Of a stretch of 7,181 bases of DNA, positions 1 through 5,690 are shown piece after piece. The stretch is taken from contig CALFWP010000119.1 in the NCBI GenBank assembly GCA_937927905.1, positions 1-7,181 of the forward strand, given 5' to 3'. Numbering within the stretch: the stretch's first letter is position 1; each line of letters opens with the position of its first letter. A model generated the notes under the pieces. That model saw only the letters and a list, made by a program, of their open reading frames with translations, was not told the origin of the DNA and ran no database searches. Made by a program: the position numbers and the translations under genes. Source of the stretch: an uncultured Neomegalonema sp. (GTDB lineage Bacteria; Pseudomonadota; Alphaproteobacteria; Rhodobacterales; Rhodobacteraceae).

Positions 1-22
1 GAAAATTTTTTACATTTTGATA

Positions 23-56
23 ATTGGTAAATTAAAAAATACCAATATGGTAAATT
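23..56. repeat. Operator-like cluster: TGGTAAATT direct repeat with interleaved inverted copy
   Basis: TGGTAAATT occurs at 25-33 and again at 48-56, 23 bases apart. Between them lies the inverted form TACCAAT (40-46), which pairs exactly with ATTGGTA (23-29). TACCA (40-44) also forms a dyad with TGGTA (48-52) around a 3-base centre. Three related half-sites in 34 bases look like a regulator-binding array, but no regulator gene is in the window and such AT-rich sequence makes chance dyads common. Confidence 0.4.
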
Positions 57-87
57 TTTTAATTTATTTATATTTGGATATACAATG

Positions 88-109
88 AACATTTGTAAAT
101 GTTGTAAAT
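88..109. repeat. Dyad AACATTT-GT-AAATGTT overlapping a TTGTAAAT tandem repeat
   Basis: AACATTT (88-94) and AAATGTT (97-103) are perfect 7-base inverted arms around a 2-base centre. The same stretch holds TTGTAAAT twice, at 93-100 and 102-109, a 9-base period. The 16-base dyad has the size and symmetry of a dimeric regulator site. The function is inferred; the symmetry is directly visible. Confidence 0.4.
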
Positions 110-163
110 AAATTAATCATATTTTGTATTATTATTATATATAGTCAGAAAAGTTTTTAATTC

Positions 164-204
164 AAAGTAATATTTACTTTTAATTTACAATAATTAACGT
201 AAAT
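164..204. repeat. Two adjacent dyads just upstream of the first gene
   Basis: AAAGTAA (164-170) and TTACTTT (174-180) are perfect arms with a 3-base centre. Directly after, ATTTAC (183-188) pairs with GTAAAT (199-204) across 10 bases. Both lie within 80 bases of the likely start codon at 241, where an operator or a 5' leader hairpin could act. Stems this rich in A and T would be weak as RNA, so DNA binding is the likelier role if there is one. Confidence 0.35.
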
Positions 205-240
205 AACAAAAGATTACAGTTAAGCATGGAAAGCAGCTCA

Positions 241-2127
241 ATGAAAAAATCCCTCCTTATTTCTCGAGCCCTTGCAATGAGTATAGCCGGTCTGTTGGCT
301 TCCCCCGTTTCAGCACAAGCCCAGACCGCCACAGTTGCGGCCGACAGAAACACACAATTTGCAGATGTCATATTCACCAGTCACGAAAATAGAGATAGTG
401 TCTCCAAGTGGGGTGAAACGCTTTTCGGCAATGTTCTTTATCCGGAAAGACACACCCGGGTTGAAATCACAATCGTCGAAATTGACCGTAAGATTGTTGT
501 CGCGACCGGAAGAGATCGCGGACAGTTTGCGTTCCGGGTGTTTCCCGGGATGTTCAAAAAAGCAGGTGGAAGCCGCTTAACGTTCCTTGCCCGCGGCATC
601 GAAGAAGATGGTACAAAATCCGCCCCGACCAGAATTACTGTTTTCGGCGAAGCCGATACATCAGGTACGGTAGCCGCACTTAATCGGATCAGCTTTGGCG
701 CAACCCCGGAACTTTACAACCGCGTGCGCCGCATCGGATTTGAAAACTATGTCCGTGAACAATTGAATCCTGATCGCAGTGATGATCCGCTGCTATACAG
801 CCTGGGATACAGAAAAAACCTTTCTCACAAGGAAGTTGCGGCTAATACTGCAATACCTAACGCAGCTGGCATCGTGAAAGTGCACGGGTTTTATAGCCAG
901 GCTTACGTCGCGCGGCATAATATCGGTCATGCACTTTACAGTAAATGGCAGTTGAATGAGGTGATGACGCGGTTCTGGGCGAACCATTTCCACACCATCC
1001 GCGGCGACCGCTCAACCCTTCTGTATGAAGCTGTTGAATGGAACGGATTCCGCAACCTTGCGATGAGTTCTTTTGAAGAATTGCTCCGTTTCAGCGCGCA
1101 TTCACCAACAATGCAAAGCTATCTTGATAACGACCATAGCACAAGAAACGGCATGAACGAAAACTATGCCCGTGAATTGTTGGAATTGCATACAGTCGGT
1201 GTCGATTCAAGCTATGGCGATGAGGATATTATCGAAGTTGCAAAAATTCTGACCGGCTGGGGCAGCACTCCTGCACCGGAGTCGAGACAGGGGCCGATTG
1301 GCGAACTATATACCTTCAAATTCCGCCCTGAGCATCACGTAACAGAAGACAAAGTTATCCCGTTTCTTGGTAAAGACGGCTTCTTTAAAGGACGTGAAGG
1401 TCACGCCGGTGTTCGTGAAGGCAGAAAATTACTGAGTATTCTGGCTCAGCACCCGGACACTAAGAATTTCATTTGCGGCAAACTCGTTAATTTGCTGGTG
1501 GCAGATGGCGACAAAACCAGAAATTACGTCAAAAAGTGTCGTGACGCCTGGACCGAAACCGACGGTCAGATCAAGCCGATGCTGGAAGCAATTCTCCTGA
1601 ACGACAAATACGTCGCGCGAAGCTCGGCCGGACGCGGTAAAGTCCGAAGTGGCTTTGAATATGCCGTTGCCGTGGGCCGCGCGTTTGATCTGCATCCCCG
1701 TAAAGGTCAAACACAGATCACCGGAAGGACAATCTGGGAGATTGCCAGACAAGGCGGATTCAGAATGCTAGGTTTCCCTACACCCGACGGATTGCCGGAG
1801 AACGGAACAGACTGGATCAGCAGCGGCACAATGGTCAGTAAATTTGACGCAGTGCAAACTTTACTGACGAACAGGAACGCAAACGAGGATTATTACAATA
1901 TCCGTATTGGTGAGGCCGTTCTTAAGGAAAACCTCGAAACCGCTCAGGAAGTTGCTGATTACCTGCTGACGCTTATGACCGGCGGACGCTACACGGCCGC
2001 TGAGTATAATGCGGTCATTCGTGTCCTCAACGATGGTGACGATACCTTCCATGCACCGGATGAGCCGAAATTGATCAAAAAGGCGCTGGGCCTGGTTGCG
2101 ATCGTCCCGACGGCGCAGCTGCAGTAG
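241..2127 (+). CDS. DUF1800 family exported protein with N-terminal Ig-like region
   Basis: The product is a secreted or periplasmic protein of the DUF1800 family, whose biochemical activity is not established. I prefer ATG 241 (628 residues): it is preceded by GGAAAG at 228-233 and starts a classic Sec signal peptide, with MKK, a hydrophobic core and a likely cleavage after the SPVSA around residue 25. ATG 226, five codons earlier, remains possible. Residues about 73-137 look like a beta-rich Ig-like segment. The DUF1800 core starts near 143 (LNRISFGAT). It shows FWANHFHT (245-252), the signature NENYARELLELHTVGVD from 306, LTGW ending at W340, an HH-containing segment, and PDG (515-517). 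All are usual family positions and the gene looks full-length. Its partner family, DUF1501, follows 84 bases downstream, the common pairing for these two families. Family assignment is firm; function is unknown. Confidence 0.93.
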   Translation: MKKSLLISRALAMSIAGLLASPVSAQAQTATVAADRNTQFADVIFTSHENRDSVSKWGETLFGNVLYPERHTRVEITIVEIDRKIVVATGRDRGQFAFRVFPGMFKKAGGSRLTFLARGIEEDGTKSAPTRITVFGEADTSGTVAALNRISFGATPELYNRVRRIGFENYVREQLNPDRSDDPLLYSLGYRKNLSHKEVAANTAIPNAAGIVKVHGFYSQAYVARHNIGHALYSKWQLNEVMTRFWANHFHTIRGDRSTLLYEAVEWNGFRNLAMSSFEELLRFSAHSPTMQSYLDNDHSTRNGMNENYARELLELHTVGVDSSYGDEDIIEVAKILTGWGSTPAPESRQGPIGELYTFKFRPEHHVTEDKVIPFLGKDGFFKGREGHAGVREGRKLLSILAQHPDTKNFICGKLVNLLVADGDKTRNYVKKCRDAWTETDGQIKPMLEAILLNDKYVARSSAGRGKVRSGFEYAVAVGRAFDLHPRKGQTQITGRTIWEIARQGGFRMLGFPTPDGLPENGTDWISSGTMVSKFDAVQTLLTNRNANEDYYNIRIGEAVLKENLETAQEVADYLLTLMTGGRYTAAEYNAVIRVLNDGDDTFHAPDEPKLIKKALGLVAIVPTAQLQ

Positions 2128-2138
2128 CTCATCTTAGC

Positions 2139-2169
2139 TTCCGGCACGGTATGAAAGGCTGTGCCGGAA
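2139..2169 (+). promoter_or_regulatory. Intercistronic hairpin between the DUF1800 and DUF1501 genes
   Basis: TTCCGGCAC (2139-2147) and GTGCCGGAA (2161-2169) are perfect 9-base arms. Three more inner pairs, two of them G-U, bring the RNA stem to 12 and leave a 7-base loop. No T-run follows the right arm, so it does not look like a standard intrinsic terminator. It sits 11 bases after the DUF1800 stop and 42 before the next start. It could protect the upstream message from 3' decay, be a processing site, or be a partial terminator setting the ratio of the two proteins. The structure is visible; the role is inferred. Confidence 0.55.
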
Positions 2170-2211
2170 AATTCACCAAGAAACACTTTATGAATTCCGG
2201 AGATTCCTCTC

Positions 2212-3537
2212 ATGATGGACCGTCGTAATTTTCTTTCCATGGCTTCACTAGCCACCACAGCAGCTTCAATCGGCACGTTCGCCGGAACCGATCTTGCCAT
2301 CGGTCGAAGCTCGGGCGGTAAAACCTTCGTCAAGGTTTTCATGCGCGGCGGCGCAGATGGCCTTCACCTTTTCCCGATGGTTGATGACCCGAATTATGAA
2401 GTACTGCGTCCGGGACTGGCGATACCAAGGGATGTTGCCCTAAATCTGAATTATGGCCGTGGCACCAAACGGCGCATGAATCCGAACCTGGAACCACTTT
2501 TGGAAATCTGGGAAGAAGGCCGGATGATGATTTCACCGGCAACCGGTTTTCCGGAAAACAACCGGTCACATTTTTCGGCACAACGCTGGATCGGTCAGGC
2601 GTCCACCAATGACGACATGGACGGTTATATGAACCGTTACCTGCAGGTGCGCGGCAATGATAATATGTTGGCCGGGTCCGTACTCGGAAAATCATCCTTA
2701 AGCCGTGAGCTGCAAGGCGTTGTAAGCGTACCGGCAATTGAAAATGCGGATTCTTTCGGCCTTATTAATGGCTACTACTGCTCAGACAGCGGCTGTTCGG
2801 AAAATCAGCTACTGCAAGAGCTGTCCAGGGTGATTAATGCAAAGTCCGAGCAAAACTCCTACAAAGCCCAGATCGACCGCACATCCGCATTGATGCTAAA
2901 CAGCATCGATATCGTGAACAATGCTGCGGCTGCATATGACGATTCACCGCTTGCCGGACGCGCCTATTCCGGCTCCCGCTTAGGGCAAGGACTGAAACTC
3001 GTCGCCCAGCTTCTGAATGACGGAGTTCCGCTGGAGGTTGCGTCCGTTGACTGGAATGTGAGCTGGGATATGCACGGTGCACAATTGCCGAACAACAACG
3101 ACAACGACCGCTTTACATCTCAGAGCTTCGAGAGAAATGCAGGCATCAGAAGTGGAGCGGAAGATTTTGTCACATTCTACCGCGACCTGAAAGAACGCGC
3201 ATTACTGGATGATGTCGTTGTTCTCGTCTGCACCGAATTCGGTCGCACCGTTCAACAGAACGGCAGCTTTGGTACCGATCACGGGTGGGGCGGTGCATGG
3301 TTTGCATTCGGTGGTGATGTTCAGCGCCAGATTGCGGCGGATATGGATGCCCTTCCGGACCCTGCTGATTTCCGTAACGGCCGGATTCAAGGCGACGCGC
3401 GTTATGTCCCGTACAAAATCCAATACCAGGATATTTTAGCAGAAATTCTCGTGCGGCACCTTGGCCTGCCTCCCCGTTTCGTCAGAGAAGTCCTTCCGGA
3501 CTGGCGCTGGACGGATCAGAACTTCCTGAGAGCATAG
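2212..3537 (+). CDS. DUF1501 family exported protein with twin-arginine leader
   Basis: This 441-residue protein belongs to DUF1501, a family related to the alkaline phosphatase/sulfatase fold and with poorly known activity. The start at ATG 2212 is supported by GGAG at 2199-2202, 9 bases upstream; ATG 2215 is an alternative. The N-terminus carries a Tat-type motif, RRNFL (residues 4-8), followed by a mildly hydrophobic segment, so export folded through Tat to the periplasm is likely. Family motifs appear in order: FMRGGADGLH (43-52), SHFSAQ around H120, WDMHG (285-289), TEFGRT (341-346) and GTDHG (354-358). The Asp and His residues in these blocks match the positions where relatives of this fold bind metal. 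C190 and C195 form a CX4C pair. It follows the DUF1800 gene and lies about 7 bases before the gspL-like gene, so it is probably co-transcribed with both. Family assignment is firm; the substrate is unknown. Confidence 0.95.
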   Translation: MMDRRNFLSMASLATTAASIGTFAGTDLAIGRSSGGKTFVKVFMRGGADGLHLFPMVDDPNYEVLRPGLAIPRDVALNLNYGRGTKRRMNPNLEPLLEIWEEGRMMISPATGFPENNRSHFSAQRWIGQASTNDDMDGYMNRYLQVRGNDNMLAGSVLGKSSLSRELQGVVSVPAIENADSFGLINGYYCSDSGCSENQLLQELSRVINAKSEQNSYKAQIDRTSALMLNSIDIVNNAAAAYDDSPLAGRAYSGSRLGQGLKLVAQLLNDGVPLEVASVDWNVSWDMHGAQLPNNNDNDRFTSQSFERNAGIRSGAEDFVTFYRDLKERALLDDVVVLVCTEFGRTVQQNGSFGTDHGWGGAWFAFGGDVQRQIAADMDALPDPADFRNGRIQGDARYVPYKIQYQDILAEILVRHLGLPPRFVREVLPDWRWTDQNFLRA

Positions 3538-3544
3538 GCTGACA

Positions 3545-4537
3545 TTGGTGGCTTATTCAGACAGTAAATTGCAGACCGTTCCGACTGGGCTTTACGCCCA
3601 CGCCGGGGCGGGCCTCGCTGCGTTGTGGGACGCTGATGCAAGGACACCTCTTCCTTCGGATACGTCCGTTATCTTTGAAGGAAAAAACGTCCACATCAGC
3701 CGTGAAGGTAAAAAAATACCCTTTGATGCCGGAACGTTCGCGAATACGAAAATCCGCTCTGTGGATTTGATCTTTAAAGGCTCTGCTGCGGTTGATCTTG
3801 AAACAGTCGTGCCTGCAGGATCGCGTCAAAAGACCATCCTGAATTGTGAAAATATGGTGATGGAACAGTCACCGTTTCCGGAAGACGCGTGCTTATGCTT
3901 CTGGACGGCGCGCTGGAAGGAGGGATCATGGCATGTGACGGCTTCTGTAACGCTGGCGGAACCGGTTTTGAATGTCCTCGATATGCTGAGGTCTTCAGGG
4001 ATCCGGGTTCGCTCGGTACGGCGTCAACCGGCCACAAATGCCCGGGAGTGGGCAACGGTACCGCCATGGATACGCCCGTCCCGCCGTCGCATGCCGCGTA
4101 TACCGGTATGGGGAGCATCACTGGCGGGGGCACTTCTCCTGTTTGCAATGAGCATAACGATCAGCTCGTCAATTCGCGCGGATAAGCTGGAGGCTTCCGT
4201 ACAGCAAAATCGGGTGGATCAGGCGTTAATAGCGCGTATGAACGTATTATCCGGACAACAGGAAGCTCGCAGAACAGGACAGAACCGATCTTATGAACGC
4301 ATTTCGCTGATCGGCCGTATTGCCGAAGCATTTCCGGACACAGTTTCCCTGAAATCTTTTTCTGTTGATGGCGATGCTGTTCAAATTGAAGGACGAGGAG
4401 GAACTGCAGCGGATACCCTGAGGCTGGTCACAGCGATTGAGGGTCTTTCGAATGCAAGACTTGCCGGCGATGTTCAACGCAGCGGCAGCGGAGAGATTTT
4501 TGTAATAGAAGCAACCCTACAGGACCCGACACAATGA
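3545..4537 (+). CDS. gspL: GspL/PilN-like type II secretion inner-membrane protein
   Basis: This is a probable GspL, the bitopic protein that recruits the GspE ATPase to the inner membrane and pairs with GspM. The start is TTG 3545 or, just as plausibly, GTG 3548; the only ribosome site visible is TAGG (3535-3538), inside the previous stop. Residues 1-175 are cytoplasmic and poorly conserved, but the VVP...MEQSPFP stretch (88-112) resembles the block of GspL and PilN-linked proteins that reads E-x-x-PF. A basic run at 177-185 precedes one membrane segment (about 187-207), giving an N-in orientation. A short predicted coiled coil (211-243) leads to a ferredoxin-like PilN/GspL C-terminal domain (about 253-326) in the periplasm. 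At 330 residues it is somewhat shorter than typical GspL (near 400). The stop overlaps the gspM start by ATGA. The class is likely from topology and neighbours; it could equally be annotated as a PilN-domain protein. Confidence 0.75.
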   Translation: MVAYSDSKLQTVPTGLYAHAGAGLAALWDADARTPLPSDTSVIFEGKNVHISREGKKIPFDAGTFANTKIRSVDLIFKGSAAVDLETVVPAGSRQKTILNCENMVMEQSPFPEDACLCFWTARWKEGSWHVTASVTLAEPVLNVLDMLRSSGIRVRSVRRQPATNAREWATVPPWIRPSRRRMPRIPVWGASLAGALLLFAMSITISSSIRADKLEASVQQNRVDQALIARMNVLSGQQEARRTGQNRSYERISLIGRIAEAFPDTVSLKSFSVDGDAVQIEGRGGTAADTLRLVTAIEGLSNARLAGDVQRSGSGEIFVIEATLQDPTQ

Positions 4538-5079
4538 TCCCTCTGACATTTGAGAAACCGGGACTTGCGTATGCGGCAGCAAGCTTTGTCCTTGCGATAT
4601 GCCTGGGTGTAATGGCCGTTATAAGCGCTCCGCTTCTGAATGCTGCACATGATGACCGGAGTAAACTTGAAAGACTGTCCCGTGTATCGGCACATGCTGA
4701 AACACTACGTGCGCGTATAGCCTCCGGCGCTATTCCCGCTGCCGGAGACGAACCTGATGTTTACCTGGCCACGACGGATTTACGTGATTGGCTTGGTGAT
4801 ACTGCGGAACGTTCGGGGCTGTTGATCGACTCCGTCAGCGAAAATCAAGCTGAAGAAAACGCGGGGCCGGTCCTGCTGCTTGAAGCGAATGCACCGGAAA
4901 AAGTTATCGCCCGTTACTTAAATGAACTGGGCCAGGAAACATCCCCGGCGATAGTGCTCGGCTACACGCTTAATAAAAATGATTACTGGTATGGTTCCGA
5001 TGAAGACAGCGAAGAGGAAACATTAACCTTTTCTCTGCGTGTCACTCCTCTTAGTGTTTACAATGGAGACGGCACATGA
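4534..5079 (+). CDS. gspM: GspM-like (subtype b) type II secretion protein
   Basis: This 181-residue protein fits GspM, the small platform protein that partners GspL in the inner membrane. It has a short cytoplasmic start, one membrane helix (about 11-31), a helical stretch with heptad character (about 36-65) and a periplasmic alpha/beta domain (about 75-175). The layout resembles the GspM 'b' family, which has little sequence identity with classical GspM. The segment YWYGSDEDSEEE near 150-162 is a strikingly acidic loop before the last beta strand. ATG 4534 overlaps the gspL stop as ATGA, with AGGA at 4521-4524 as ribosome site, and its own stop overlaps gspC the same way. Identification rests mainly on topology, size and position after gspL, with weaker support from residues. 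Confidence 0.75.
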   Translation: MIPLTFEKPGLAYAAASFVLAICLGVMAVISAPLLNAAHDDRSKLERLSRVSAHAETLRARIASGAIPAAGDEPDVYLATTDLRDWLGDTAERSGLLIDSVSENQAEENAGPVLLLEANAPEKVIARYLNELGQETSPAIVLGYTLNKNDYWYGSDEDSEEETLTFSLRVTPLSVYNGDGT

Positions 5080-5615
5080 ACCGTTTCGATGGATTGCAGC
5101 GTCTCGCCGCTCTTATGCCGGTTGTGATATGCTGCGCATTTGCCATTTGGCAGGCTAAAGCACATTTCGACACAGTGTTTGAACCTCTTCCTGCGATACA
5201 ACATACATCCGTAAACATTTATAAACACGCGGAAACTTCCGTGAACAGGCCTGAATTATCGCTCGATATTCTCGCTTCGCGTCCGCTTTTTACAGAAACA
5301 CGGCGTCCGTATACTGCCAAACCGGAACCTGAAATCGTCGTTGTCGAAACTCCCCGTGAAGAATACAAAGAAACCGAGAAGAAAAAGGTTCAACCTCCGG
5401 CACCTGTTCACACCCTGGTCGGCGTTGTTGTCCGGAATGCAAAATCCATAGCGATCCTGCAAAATAACAGTACAGGTGAAACAATACGGATTCAGAACGG
5501 AATGTCTGTCGGCGGATGGAGATTGGACAATATCAGCGCCAAGGGCCTAAAAATGTCTGCCGGACGGAAATCCACTGACATAACTGTCGGATCAAAAATG
5601 CCAAAGCCTTTATAG
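5076..5615 (+). CDS. gspC: GspC/GspN-like type II secretion protein with HR domain, no PDZ
   Basis: This 179-residue protein has a short cytoplasmic tail, one membrane helix (about 10-27) and a periplasmic part. SRPLFTETRRP (68-78) matches the 'PLF...RRP' segment found before the linker in GspC/GspN relatives. Residues 82-110 form a linker rich in Pro, Glu and Lys. Residues 112-171 (LVGVVV, SIAIL, then GxxVGGW) have the pattern of the homology-region domain that in GspC contacts the secretin GspD. It ends there, with no PDZ or coiled-coil module, so it is shorter than classical GspC; databases may call such proteins 'type II secretion system protein N'. The start ATG 5076 has GGAG at 5065-5068, 7 bases upstream, and overlaps the gspM stop as ATGA. 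Choice of C over N is uncertain. Confidence 0.7.
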   Translation: MNRFDGLQRLAALMPVVICCAFAIWQAKAHFDTVFEPLPAIQHTSVNIYKHAETSVNRPELSLDILASRPLFTETRRPYTAKPEPEIVVVETPREEYKETEKKKVQPPAPVHTLVGVVVRNAKSIAILQNNSTGETIRIQNGMSVGGWRLDNISAKGLKMSAGRKSTDITVGSKMPKPL

Positions 5616-5690
5616 TACAAAAGCATAGCTCTTAACTAAATCTTCTACAGCCTACGCTAAAATTCCTTTGAAACACTTCACATAAGGAAA
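5616..5690 (+). promoter_or_regulatory. AT-richer gap before gspE, possible internal promoter and close ribosome site
   Basis: The 75 bases contain 25 G or C (33%) and separate gspE from the tightly overlapping gspL-gspM-gspC group. TAAAAT at 5658-5663 resembles a -10 box, but the best upstream partner, TTAACT at 5632-5637, is 20 bases away, so a promoter is only a possibility. AAGGA at 5684-5688 is the sole ribosome site and lies 2 bases from ATG 5691. No terminator-like stem with a T-run is visible, so read-through from gspC is likely. Confidence 0.3.

Larger units (their letters stand above)
1..240 (+). promoter_or_regulatory. AT-rich upstream leader, probable promoter/operator region of the cluster
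   Basis: No convincing gene is present. Bases 1-225 contain 35 G or C (about 16%), against roughly half in the genes that follow, and the change is abrupt at the start of the DUF1800 gene. The stretch is rich in short dyads and in GTAAAT/ATTTAC hexamers, listed separately. Several -10-like hexamers occur, such as TACAAT at 81-86 and TATTAT at 127-132. None has a good -35 at 16-18 bases, so I do not name a promoter. As this is the only long gap before six same-strand genes, it is the natural place for the main promoter. It could also be bound by an AT-preferring nucleoid protein; that is inference. Confidence 0.55.

Noticed and set aside
1..225. CRISPR array or phage attachment site in the AT-rich leader
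   Set aside because: Repeats are only 6-9 bases with irregular spacing, and there is no integrase or tRNA in the window.
180..377. Minus-strand open frame spanning the leader and first gene's start
   Set aside because: Half lies in the AT-rich leader and half opposite the signal-peptide codons; no family resemblance.
1429..1752. 107-codon minus-strand open frame inside the DUF1800 gene
   Set aside because: It is opposite a conserved coding region and has no recognisable domain or start signal.
2139..2175. Intrinsic terminator after the DUF1800 gene
   Set aside because: The stem is strong but is followed by AATTCACC with no T-run.
2541..2566. Nested palindromes AACCGGTT, TTTTCCGGAAAA and ACCGGT within the DUF1501 gene
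   Set aside because: The codons encode ordinary residues in a conserved part of the protein, and the dyad is interrupted by a bulge, so chance and codon choice explain it.
2339..2737. 132-codon minus-strand open frame inside the DUF1501 gene
   Set aside because: It is antisense to the family motifs and its protein has a low-complexity Arg/Pro/His composition typical of a shadow frame.
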